NCBI GenBank assembly: GCA_019689955.1
Contig: JADGGM010000091.1
Coordinates: 1-8,659 of the forward strand
Source of the DNA: Gemmatimonadaceae bacterium
GTDB taxonomy: Bacteria > Gemmatimonadota > Gemmatimonadetes > Gemmatimonadales > Gemmatimonadaceae
DNA length: 8,659 nucleotides
Direction of reading: 5' to 3'
Both the position numbers and the translations under genes were made by a program. Positions within the stretch are counted from its first letter, which is position 1, and every line of letters starts with the position of its first letter. A model generated the notes under the pieces. It was not told the DNA's origin. It worked only from the letters and a program-made list of their open reading frames with translations, and searched no databases. This document shows positions 1-6,148 of this stretch, piece by piece.

Positions 1-4
1 TAAC

Positions 5-745
5 ATGGCAGAGAACCAGCAAAACGACGCGGGGGCAGCGGGGGCCGCGGGGGCCGCTCAGCCCCAGGGACAGCGGCGCGGCGGCGGCAGCGGCGGGCGT
101 GGCGGCCGCGGTGGGCGCGGTCGCGGCGGACGCGGCGGCCCGGGCGGACGTGGCGGTGACGCCGGGAGCCAGGGCGGCGGCCGCGGCCGCGGCGGCGCCG
201 AAGGGCGCGGCAGCGCGATGGAGGGCGGGCGCGAAGGGAGCGATCTCGTCGAGAACGTGATCTCCATCAACCGCGTCGCCAAGGTCGTGAAGGGCGGCCG
301 CCGCTTCAGCTTCAACGCCCTCGTCGCCGTCGGCGACGGGCAGGGGCGCGTGGGGGTGGCGACCGGGAAGGCGAACGAGGTCTCGGAAGCCGTGCGCAAG
401 GCCGTGGATGCCGCGCGCCGGCGGATGGTGCACGTTCCGCTCACCGGGGGCACGATCCCGCACGAGGTCATCGGCGAGCATGGCGCCGGGCGCGTGCTCA
501 TGAAGCCCGCCGCGCCGGGCGCGGGGGTGATCGCCGGCGGCGCGGTGCGCGCGGTGCTCGAGTGCGCCGGCGTGGCCGACATCCTCACCAAGAGCCTCGG
601 GTCGACCAACCCGCACAACATGGTGCGCGCCGCGATGGCGGGGCTCACGCAGCTCACGACCGTGGAGCAGATTGCACGGGAGCGTGAGGTGGAGGTCGCG
701 AGCTTGCCGTATCGCTCGCGGTCCGTGTCGAAGGAGACCGTGTAA
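5..745 (+). CDS. rpsE: 30S ribosomal protein S5 with RGG-rich N-terminal extension
   Basis: S5 is a small-subunit protein that helps maintain decoding accuracy and takes part in late 30S assembly. The S5 core runs from about residue 80 to 246. It shows [16 protein letters not shown] (88-103), the [14 protein letters not shown] segment (110-123), GTIPHEV (149-155) and the C-terminal [16 protein letters not shown] stretch (174-189). At 246 residues it is far longer than the usual 165-175. The excess is a low-complexity N-terminus: an Ala/Gly/Gln stretch (1-23), then a Gly/Arg tract of RGG and RG units (24-64). I chose the ATG at 5 because it follows a TAA at 1-3, presumably the end of rplR, in the tight spacing typical of this operon. 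An in-frame ATG at 218 (Met72) would give a standard 175-residue S5, but it has no convincing ribosome-binding site. Identity is certain; the start is less so. Confidence 0.96.
   Translation: MAENQQNDAGAAGAAGAAQPQGQRRGGGSGGRGGRGGRGRGGRGGPGGRGGDAGSQGGGRGRGGAEGRGSAMEGGREGSDLVENVISINRVAKVVKGGRRFSFNALVAVGDGQGRVGVATGKANEVSEAVRKAVDAARRRMVHVPLTGGTIPHEVIGEHGAGRVLMKPAAPGAGVIAGGAVRAVLECAGVADILTKSLGSTNPHNMVRAAMAGLTQLTTVEQIAREREVEVASLPYRSRSVSKETV
74..196 (+). repeat. Low-complexity Arg-Gly-Gly coding repeat in rpsE
   Basis: This stretch encodes residues 24-64 of S5, a run of RGG, RG and GG units built from degenerate CGN-GGN-GGN codons. The DNA is an imperfect 9-base-type repeat that is almost entirely G and C. 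Third-position changes between units show it is not a recent exact duplication. RGG tracts in other proteins bind RNA, usually disordered; that role here is inference. Confidence 0.8.
731..737 (+). promoter_or_regulatory. Ribosome-binding site of rpmD
   Basis: AAGGAGA lies 7 bases before the rpmD ATG, inside the last codons of rpsE. Together with the TAATG stop/start overlap at 743-747 it fixes the rpmD start and suggests translational coupling to S5. Confidence 0.75.
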
Positions 746-996
746 TGCCGAGAACGTTCGTGTGGCACCCCGGGCGGGGGCCCAAGCACACGGAGAAGAA
801 CGAGCTCACGACGGGGAAGGTCCGCATCGAGCAGGTGCGGAGCGGGATCGGGCATTCGTGGCGGATGCGGCAGACGCTCGAGGCGATCGGGCTCAAGCAC
901 CACCAGGATGTCGTGGTCAAGCAGGACTCTCCGTCGCTGCGCGGCCAGATCAAGCGGGTGCGTCACCTGGTGAAGGTGACCCCGATCGAGGAGTGA
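745..996 (+). CDS. rpmD: 50S ribosomal protein L30
   Basis: L30 is a small, non-universal large-subunit protein. The family core occupies residues 25-83: [12 protein letters not shown] at the start, then the [10 protein letters not shown] helix (42-51), [13 protein letters not shown] (60-72) and HLVKV (74-78), which match the usual D-[ST]-P-x-x-R-G-x-I pattern. At 83 residues it is longer than the usual 55-65, because about 24 residues ([13 protein letters not shown] and onward) precede the core. The start is well supported by an AAGGAGA site 7 bases upstream and a one-base TAATG overlap with rpsE. The only other in-frame start-like codon is the GTG at codon 6. The neighbours rpsE and rplO give the standard order. 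Identity is secure; the purpose of the N-terminal extension is unknown. Confidence 0.95.
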   Translation: MPRTFVWHPGRGPKHTEKNELTTGKVRIEQVRSGIGHSWRMRQTLEAIGLKHHQDVVVKQDSPSLRGQIKRVRHLVKVTPIEE

Positions 997-1003
997 ACGC
1001 ACC

Positions 1004-1489
1004 GTGGCTACCGATAAGCAGACCGAGGCGATCGAGAAGATCGGCCTCCACAACCTTTCGCCGGCGCCGGGATCGACCAAGAACCGGAAGCGCCTCGGGC
1101 GCGGGCCGGGCTCCGGGACCGGGAAGACCTCCGGGAAGGGGCACAAGGGGATCAAGGCGCGCGCCGGGCACCACGGCCACGGCGGCAACAAGCCCGGCTT
1201 CGAGGGCGGGCAGATGCCGCTCACCCGGCGGCTCCCCAAGCGCGGGTTCACCAACCCGTTCCGCGTCGAGCACCAGGTCGTGGACCTGAGCGACCTCAAC
1301 ACCCTCCCCGAGGGGACCGAGGTCACCCCGGAGTCGCTCGTGGCCGCGGGGCTGATCCGCAAGGGGAAGGGGCCGGCCAAGGTGCTGGCCAATGGCGAGC
1401 TCACCCGCCCCGTGATCGTGCGCGGTGTCAAGACCAGCGCATCGGTTCGCGAGAAGATTGTCGCGGCCGGAGGCCGCGTCGAGGAGTAA
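1004..1489 (+). CDS. rplO: 50S ribosomal protein L15
   Basis: L15 is a late-assembly large-subunit protein that threads a basic, glycine-rich N-terminal arm through 23S rRNA. The arm is clear: [17 protein letters not shown] (18-34), then [14 protein letters not shown] (36-49) and the [19 protein letters not shown] segment (55-73). The C-terminal globular domain ends with [14 protein letters not shown]...SASVREKI, the typical L15 finish. The protein has 161 residues against about 145 in E. coli, with some 12 extra residues before the conserved arm. The start is GTG, 7 bases after the rpmD stop, with GAGGAG at 988-993 ten bases upstream. There is no ATG nearby in frame. It is followed after one base by secY. 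Confidence 0.96.
   Translation: MATDKQTEAIEKIGLHNLSPAPGSTKNRKRLGRGPGSGTGKTSGKGHKGIKARAGHHGHGGNKPGFEGGQMPLTRRLPKRGFTNPFRVEHQVVDLSDLNTLPEGTEVTPESLVAAGLIRKGKGPAKVLANGELTRPVIVRGVKTSASVREKIVAAGGRVEE
1481..1486 (+). promoter_or_regulatory. Ribosome-binding site of secY
   Basis: GAGGAG forms the last two sense codons of rplO and lies 4 bases before the ATG at 1491. It supports that start over an in-frame GTG at 1425, which would add 22 residues, overlap rplO and lack a site. Confidence 0.6.
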
Positions 1490-1490
1490 C

Positions 1491-2819
1491 ATGGCGCAAA
1501 GCAACCCAGCCGCTGCGATCGCCAACGTCTTCAAGACGCCGGAGCTGAAGTCGAAGATCGGCTTCACGCTCCTGGCGCTGGTGGTGTATCGCATCGGAGC
1601 GCACGTCACGGCGCCGGGGATCGATGTCGCGGCCCTGCTGGACTTCTTCCGCTCGCAGCAACAGGGCGGCCTGCTCGGCCTCTACGACCTGTTCGTCGGC
1701 GGCGGGCTCTCCCGCGCGACGCTGTTCGCGCTCGGGATCGTCCCCTACATCTCCGCCAGCATCGTCTTCCAGATCCTCGGGGCCGTGATCCCGTCGATCG
1801 AGAAGCTGCAGCGCGAGGAGCAGGGGCGGAAAAAGATCGAGCAATGGACGCGCTACATGACGGTGGCGATCGCCGTCATGCAGGCCTGGGGGTTCGCGCT
1901 CTTCACCGAGTCGCTCCAGGGCGCGGTGGCGCACCCCGGCTTCGCGTTCCGGCTCCAGATGACCCTCTTCCTCACCACCGGCGCCGTCTTCGTGATGTGG
2001 CTCGGCGAGCAGATCACCGAGCGCGGGGTGGGGAACGGGGCGTCGCTCCTGATCTTCTTCTCGATCGTGGAGCGGTTCTGGCCGAGCATCGTGCAGACCG
2101 TCGGCTTCGTGAGCACCGGGGCGCTGAGCACCTTCCGGCTCGTGGTGCTCGTCGTCGTGATGATCGCGGTCGTGGCGGCCACCGTCGCGGTGACCGTCGC
2201 CGCGCGCCGCGTGCCGATCCAGATCCCGCAGCGCACCATGGCCCGCGGCCGCCAGCGCGAGTCGGCGAAGAACTTCATCCCGCTGCGCATGAACGCCGCC
2301 AACGTCATGCCGATCATCTTCGCCCAGACGGTGATCGTCGTGCCCGGCACCATCGCGCAGTTCAGCAAGGTGCCGTGGATGCAGCAGGTGGCCGAGTACG
2401 TGCAGCCGGGCACCATCGCGTACTACATTCTGAACGCCGTCCTGATCGTCTTCTTCACGTACTTCTACACGGCGATCATCTTCAACCCGATCGACATCTC
2501 GGAGAACCTGAAGAAGCAGGGCGGGTTCATCCCCGGCGTGAAGCCCGGGGCCAAGACGGCGGAGTACATCGAACGCGTGATGTCGCGCATCACGTTCCCG
2601 GGCGCGATCTTCCTTACCGCGATCGCACTCCTGCCGATGTGGATTTCCGACCTGATCAACGTCCCCTTCCGCTTCGGCGGGACCTCGCTGCTGATCGTCG
2701 TCGGCGTCGGGCTCGACACCATCCAGCAGCTCCAGCAGCACCTGCTCCTCCGCAAGTACGATGGCTTCATGAAGAAGGGGCGGGTTCGGTTCCGCGGCAG
2801 GCAGGCGACTGGATTCTAG
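1491..2819 (+). CDS. secY: Preprotein translocase subunit SecY
   Basis: SecY is the channel-forming subunit of the SecYEG translocon in the inner membrane, moving unfolded proteins driven by SecA or the ribosome. The 442-residue length is normal, and about ten hydrophobic segments can be seen, from TM1 (about 23-40) to TM10 (about 395-410). Landmarks include the plug-region sequence GLLGLYDLFVGGGLSR (60-75), ITERGVGNGASLLIFFSI (175-192), the basic cytoplasmic loop PIQIPQRTMARGR (242-254) and IPLRMNAANVMPIIFA (263-278). Also visible are FNPIDISENLKKQGGFIPGVKPG (331-353) and the C-terminal LRKYDGFMKKGRVRFRG (420-436). In the fifth cytoplasmic loop the residue aligning with the SecA-related Arg357 of E. 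coli appears to be Lys351, a conservative change. The gene starts one base after the rplO stop and is followed by a 105-bp spacer before adk. Confidence 0.97.
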   Translation: MAQSNPAAAIANVFKTPELKSKIGFTLLALVVYRIGAHVTAPGIDVAALLDFFRSQQQGGLLGLYDLFVGGGLSRATLFALGIVPYISASIVFQILGAVIPSIEKLQREEQGRKKIEQWTRYMTVAIAVMQAWGFALFTESLQGAVAHPGFAFRLQMTLFLTTGAVFVMWLGEQITERGVGNGASLLIFFSIVERFWPSIVQTVGFVSTGALSTFRLVVLVVVMIAVVAATVAVTVAARRVPIQIPQRTMARGRQRESAKNFIPLRMNAANVMPIIFAQTVIVVPGTIAQFSKVPWMQQVAEYVQPGTIAYYILNAVLIVFFTYFYTAIIFNPIDISENLKKQGGFIPGVKPGAKTAEYIERVMSRITFPGAIFLTAIALLPMWISDLINVPFRFGGTSLLIVVGVGLDTIQQLQQHLLLRKYDGFMKKGRVRFRGRQATGF

Positions 2820-2835
2820 GGAATCTCGAACACGG

Positions 2836-2897
2836 GAAGCGGGAACCGGGAAGAGCATGGGGGATCGCCACCCCGTTCTCTTCCCCTTTCCCGCTTC
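2836..2897 (+). other. Long imperfect inverted repeat in the secY-adk spacer
   Basis: The arms 2836-2855 and 2878-2897 are each 20 bases and pair at 18 of 20 positions, with a central two-base mismatch. The 22-base interior can extend the stem: after one mismatch, 2857-2862 can pair with 2871-2876 (one G-T wobble) around an 8-base loop. The left arm is made of repeated GGGAA units, the right arm of TTCCC. There is no T-run directly after it, only TTTT at 2913-2916, so it is a poor intrinsic terminator. It could be an RNA-processing or stability hairpin, or a copy of a dispersed intergenic repeat. The rest of the spacer (2820-2924) shows no gene and no clear ribosome-binding site for adk. Confidence 0.7.
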
Positions 2898-2924
2898 GCC
2901 ATTCCCATTCACTTTTCGGCACGC

Positions 2925-3584
2925 ATGAACATCGTACTGCTCGGCCCGCCGGGAGCGGGTAAGGGAACGCAGGGAGAGCGGGTCGCGCAACGGCTGGGGA
3001 TCCCGAAGCTCGCCACCGGCGATGTGCTGCGCGCCGCCGTGCGCGAGGGGACGGAGCAGGGGCTGAAGGCCAAGGGGTACATGGAGCGCGGCGACCTCGT
3101 CCCCGATGCGGTGATCCTCGGGATCATGAAGGAGGCGCTGGCCCGCCCCGAGGCGGCGAAGGGGGTCGTGCTCGACGGCGTGGTGCGCACCGTGCCGCAG
3201 GCCGAAGGGCTGGAGCGCGTGCTGGGCGACCTGGGACGCCGCCTCGACGCGGTGCTCATGTTCGACGTCGACGAGGACGAGCTGGTGCGGCGACTCAGCT
3301 CGCGTACCGTGTGCGAGGCGTGCCAGACCCCCTACACCGGGCGCGAGCCCGGCGCCTCGTGCGAGAAGTGCGGCGGCCGGCTGGTTCGCCGGAAGGATGA
3401 CGAGCCCGAGGCGGTGCGGAACCGGATGCGGGCCTACCGCGAGCAGACGGCGCCGGTGATCGACTGGTACCAGCGCAAGGCGGCCGCAGGGGGGAACGCC
3501 CCACGTTTCATCAGGATTGACGCTGAAGGACCGATCGACGAAGTCACGGAGCGTGTGATGCGGCAACTGAAGGAGCAGGCATGA
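2925..3584 (+). CDS. adk: Adenylate kinase, zinc-lid type
   Basis: Adk is a cytosolic enzyme that interconverts ATP + AMP and 2 ADP. The P-loop is GPPGAGKGTQ (7-16). The AMP-site region has ATGDVLR (30-36) and LDGVVRT (83-89). The lid carries four cysteines, C130-x2-C133 and C146-x2-C149, typical of zinc-stabilised bacterial forms, followed by RRKDD (155-159) and the VRNRM helix. Length (219) is normal. Two things are odd. The near-universal DG[FY]PR signature reads DGVVR here. The cysteine pairs are 12 residues apart, against 16 in B. subtilis, so the lid is about four residues shorter. STGD also reads ATGD. All other catalytic landmarks are intact, so I expect an active enzyme. The ATG has no obvious Shine-Dalgarno sequence. 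The stop overlaps map by ATGA. Confidence 0.95.
   Translation: MNIVLLGPPGAGKGTQGERVAQRLGIPKLATGDVLRAAVREGTEQGLKAKGYMERGDLVPDAVILGIMKEALARPEAAKGVVLDGVVRTVPQAEGLERVLGDLGRRLDAVLMFDVDEDELVRRLSSRTVCEACQTPYTGREPGASCEKCGGRLVRRKDDEPEAVRNRMRAYREQTAPVIDWYQRKAAAGGNAPRFIRIDAEGPIDEVTERVMRQLKEQA
3570..3575 (+). promoter_or_regulatory. Ribosome-binding site of map
   Basis: AAGGAG lies five bases before the map ATG, within the end of adk. With the ATGA overlap (3581-3584) it points to translational coupling of the two genes. Confidence 0.7.
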
Positions 3585-4339
3585 TCCAGCTCAAGTCGCC
3601 TCGGGAGATCGAGGTGATGGCGGCTGGTGGACGGATTCTCGCGGACACCGTGGCCTACCTGCGCGAGCAGGTGGCCCCGGGGATGACCACGCTGGAGCTG
3701 GACCGCCTCGCCGAGGAGTTCATCCGGAGCCACGATGGGGCGATTCCCGCCTTCAAGGGGCTCTACGGCTTCCCGGGCTCCGTGTGCACGTCGATCAACG
3801 AGGAGATCGTGCACGGGATCCCCTCGGCGAAGCGGAAGCTCGCCGAGGGGGACATCATCTCGATCGACGTCGGGGTCGGGTACCAGGGCTTCTTCACCGA
3901 CAGCGCGACCACCGTCCCGGTGGGGGAGATCGACGAGACCTCGCGGCGGCTCCTGGCCGTCACCGAGCAGGCGCTGGAGGCCGGCATTGCTGCCGCGACG
4001 GTGGAGAACCACATTGGTGACATCGGAGCGGCGATCCAGAAGGTGGTGGAGGACGCCGGCTTCAGCGTGGTGCGCGATCTGGTGGGACACGGGATCGGGA
4101 CCGAGTTTCACGAGGAGCCGCAGGTGCCGAACTACGGAAAGCCGAAGCGCCTCATGCGGCTGACCCCCGGGCTCACGATCGCGATCGAGCCGATGGTCAA
4201 CGTGGGATCGCCGAAGACGCGGCAGCTCTCCGACCGGTGGACGATCGTCACGGTCGACGGTGCACGGTCCGCGCACTTCGAGCATACCGTAGCAATCACG
4301 GAGGAGGGGCCGCGCGTCCTCACGCGGCCCCAGCGCTAA
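3581..4339 (+). CDS. map: Type I methionine aminopeptidase
   Basis: Map removes the initiator methionine from nascent cytosolic proteins once it has been deformylated. The pita-bread fold residues are complete: the five metal ligands D96, D107, H170, E203 and E234, plus substrate-contacting H78 and H177, each one position off the E. coli numbering. Surrounding motifs are typical: NEEIVHGIP (73-81), SIDVG (94-98), GFFTDSA (103-109), GHGIGTEFHEEPQVPNYG (169-186), AIEPM (201-205) and HFEHT (232-236). At 252 residues it has the length of the short bacterial form, without an N-terminal zinc-finger extension. It begins inside the adk stop (ATGA) behind AAGGAG, and infA follows after 21 bases. The adk-map-infA order is the common one at the end of spc operons. 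Confidence 0.97.
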   Translation: MIQLKSPREIEVMAAGGRILADTVAYLREQVAPGMTTLELDRLAEEFIRSHDGAIPAFKGLYGFPGSVCTSINEEIVHGIPSAKRKLAEGDIISIDVGVGYQGFFTDSATTVPVGEIDETSRRLLAVTEQALEAGIAAATVENHIGDIGAAIQKVVEDAGFSVVRDLVGHGIGTEFHEEPQVPNYGKPKRLMRLTPGLTIAIEPMVNVGSPKTRQLSDRWTIVTVDGARSAHFEHTVAITEEGPRVLTRPQR

Positions 4340-4351
4340 CCGCCAGTTCGC

Positions 4352-4356
4352 GGAGG
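4352..4356 (+). promoter_or_regulatory. Ribosome-binding site of infA
   Basis: GGAGG ends four bases before the GTG at 4361. The spacing is short but the match to the anti-Shine-Dalgarno sequence is strong, and it supports this GTG as the start of infA. Confidence 0.65.
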
Positions 4357-4360
4357 CTTC

Positions 4361-4579
4361 GTGACGAAGGACGGCGTCATTCAGGTGACCGGGACGATCA
4401 TCGAGCCGCTGCCCAACGCCATGTTCCGCGTAGAGCTCGAGAACGGGCACGAGGTGCTCGCGTACATCTCGGGGAAGATCCGGACGAACTTCATCAAGAT
4501 CCTCCCCGGCGACCGTGTCGCGATCGAGCTGAGCCCCTACGATCTCTCGCGGGGGCGGATCACCTACCGCTACAAGTAG
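4361..4579 (+). CDS. infA: Translation initiation factor IF-1
   Basis: IF1 binds the A site of the 30S subunit during initiation and assists IF2 and IF3. The whole protein is one S1-like OB fold of 72 residues, exactly the usual bacterial length. It carries the hallmark runs [29 protein letters not shown] (11-39) and [21 protein letters not shown] (47-67). The start is GTG behind GGAGG, giving the N-terminus [11 protein letters not shown], close to the common MAKEDxIEMxG. It is the last gene of the forward block. The genes that commonly follow (rpmJ, rpsM, rpsK, rpsD, rpoA, rplQ) are absent here and a convergent gene begins 51 bases downstream. Confidence 0.97.
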   Translation: MTKDGVIQVTGTIIEPLPNAMFRVELENGHEVLAYISGKIRTNFIKILPGDRVAIELSPYDLSRGRITYRYK

Positions 4580-4592
4580 CTGTCAGGCGTAC

Positions 4593-4619
4593 CGTCCGGC
4601 GCGCGGCGCGCGCCGGACG
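4593..4619. terminator. GC-rich palindrome between convergent genes, possible bidirectional terminator
   Basis: A perfect 12-bp inverted repeat (4593-4604 with 4608-4619; arm CGTCCGGCGCGC) surrounds a 3-base loop, midway between the infA stop and the ftcD stop. Its position suits transcription termination from both sides. Neither side has a T-run, so termination may be weak, Rho-assisted, or the hairpin may simply protect 3' ends. The rest of the 51-bp gap holds nothing else that I can see. Confidence 0.5.
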
Positions 4620-4630
4620 ACGGGCATCGG

Positions 4631-6148
4631 TCAGAGCGCTTTCTCGACCTCGGCGGTCACGGCGCGCGCGCGCTCGGCGGCCTCGCGCACGAACGCCTCG
4701 GCCGCTTCCACGAGGGCACGCCCCCTGGCGCGGTCGGGGAGCGCGGCGACGTTGATGCGCACGTTATACGCCGCGCCGCGGCATGCCGCCTCGGCCAGGA
4801 GCGCGGCGACGCCGGCGTCGGAGACGGCGTTCTTGTTCCCCTTCGTGGCGGCGACGAGGGCGAGCGCGGCCACCTCGGCGCACGCCCGGGCCGTCTCCAG
4901 CGGCACCTCGCTCGCGCCGATGAGCGCCGCGGTGATCGCGGCGTCGCGCTGCGCCGCCTGCTCCGGCGTCTCCTTGGGGAGCTTGTACGCGTTGGAGACC
5001 GCGGTGTACGCGTCGGCGTCGAGCGTGACCAGCTCGGTGAGGCGCTGCCCGAGCGCGGCCGCGCGCTCGGCCACCTCGCGGAACTCGGCGTCGACGTCCG
5101 CGTACTTCTTTCGCCCGCGCGTGAGCCCCGCCACCATCTGCGCCAGCGCGGCGGCGAGCGCTCCCACGTGCGCGGCGACGCTCCCGCCACCCGGCGTGGG
5201 CGTTGCCGCGGCCACGGAGGCGACGAAGCCGCTCAGGCTCGGGCCCCCGGCGAGCGCGGCCCGCAGGCGGCGCTCGAGCACCTGGTCCGGCGAGAAGTTG
5301 GCGAGCTGCAGGTGGCGCGCGGCCGCGTCGAACAGCGCGCGCTCGGGGATGAGGCCGACGATCTCGCTCCACGTCGGGGCGACGCCGTGCGCCGCGGCCT
5401 CCATCTTCACCATGTCGAAGGCGCGGTGCACCGGGGTCTTCTCGATGTCGACCAGGTTCATCGACACCTGCGCCTGGCCGTCGACCTCGAGGCCGAGCGC
5501 CTTCACGTAGCGCAGCCCCCCCGACGAGCCGCGCACCGCCTTGGCGACGCTCTTGGCCACGGGGAGGTTGCGCGCGTCGCCGAGGTAGACGTTGTAGGCG
5601 ACGAGGAACGGGCGCGCGCCGATCGCGATCGCGCCCGCGGTGGGGTGGACGCGGCGCGGGCCGAAGTCCGGCTCGCGGTCGGGGTGGGTCGCGATCTCGT
5701 CGCGGATCCCCTCGAACTCGCCGCGGCGCACGTCGGCCAGGTTCTCGCGCGAGGGGCGGGTGGCGGCGCGCTCGTACAGGTAGACCGGGATCTCCAGCTC
5801 CGCGGCCACCCGCTCCCCCAGGCGGCGGGCGAGCAGCACGCACTCGTCCATCGTCGTCCCCTCGAGCGGGACGAAGGGGACCACGTCGGCGGCGCCCATG
5901 CGCGGGTGCTCCCCGGAGTGGCGCGTGAGGTCGATCCGGTCGCGCGCCACGCGCACCCCGGCGAACGCCGCGTCCACCGCGCGTTCGATGGGGGCGACGA
6001 AGGTGATGACGGACCGGTTGTGCGACTCATCGGACGAGACGTCGAGGACGATCACCCCGTCGACGGCGGCGATCGCGTCGCGGATCTCCTGCACGATCTC
6101 GGGGCGGCGCCCCTCGCTGAAGTTGGGGACGCACTCGATCAGCTTCAT
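4631..6148 (-). CDS. ftcD: Bifunctional glutamate formimidoyltransferase / formimidoyl-THF cyclodeaminase
   Basis: The first activity moves the formimino group of N-formimino-L-glutamate to tetrahydrofolate. The second releases ammonia to give 5,10-methenyl-THF, so the enzyme feeds histidine-derived carbon into one-carbon metabolism. The transferase half spans about 1-300: IECVPNFSEGRRPE (4-17), SDESHNRSVITF (39-50) and RHSGEHPRMGAADVVPFVP (76-94), where H81 aligns with the catalytic His82 of the pig enzyme, then VSMNLVD (228-234). The cyclodeaminase half spans about 303-505, with TPTPGGGSVAAHVGALA (316-332) and the C-terminal SDAGVAALLAEAACRGAAYN (443-462). Bacterial transferases are often about 300-residue single-domain proteins; this 505-residue fusion resembles the animal layout. 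The ATG overlaps the stop of the upstream suhB-like gene (ATGA) and lacks its own Shine-Dalgarno site, so translation is probably coupled. No hutH, hutU or hutI is in the window. Confidence 0.93.
   Translation of the reverse strand: MKLIECVPNFSEGRRPEIVQEIRDAIAAVDGVIVLDVSSDESHNRSVITFVAPIERAVDAAFAGVRVARDRIDLTRHSGEHPRMGAADVVPFVPLEGTTMDECVLLARRLGERVAAELEIPVYLYERAATRPSRENLADVRRGEFEGIRDEIATHPDREPDFGPRRVHPTAGAIAIGARPFLVAYNVYLGDARNLPVAKSVAKAVRGSSGGLRYVKALGLEVDGQAQVSMNLVDIEKTPVHRAFDMVKMEAAAHGVAPTWSEIVGLIPERALFDAAARHLQLANFSPDQVLERRLRAALAGGPSLSGFVASVAAATPTPGGGSVAAHVGALAAALAQMVAGLTRGRKKYADVDAEFREVAERAAALGQRLTELVTLDADAYTAVSNAYKLPKETPEQAAQRDAAITAALIGASEVPLETARACAEVAALALVAATKGNKNAVSDAGVAALLAEAACRGAAYNVRINVAALPDRARGRALVEAAEAFVREAAERARAVTAEVEKAL

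Noticed and set aside
74..196. Tandem GC repeats considered as a CRISPR or mobile repeat
   Set aside because: The units are short, degenerate and in frame with the S5 coding sequence, with no spacers of constant length.
58..1431. Antisense open frame of 457 residues opposite rpsE, rpmD and rplO
   Set aside because: It is proline/arginine-rich low-complexity sequence produced by reading the RGG codons and ribosomal genes backwards. No start context or family resemblance.
1425..1490. Alternative GTG start for secY giving 22 more residues
   Set aside because: It would overlap rplO by 65 bases and lacks a ribosome-binding site, while the ATG at 1491 has GAGGAG and a normal SecY N-terminus.
1428..3566. 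Very long antisense open frame (about 712 residues) opposite rplO, secY and adk
   Set aside because: It is a GC-bias shadow of well-identified genes. Its composition is repetitive Arg, His and Asp, with no domain, and it crosses three real genes.
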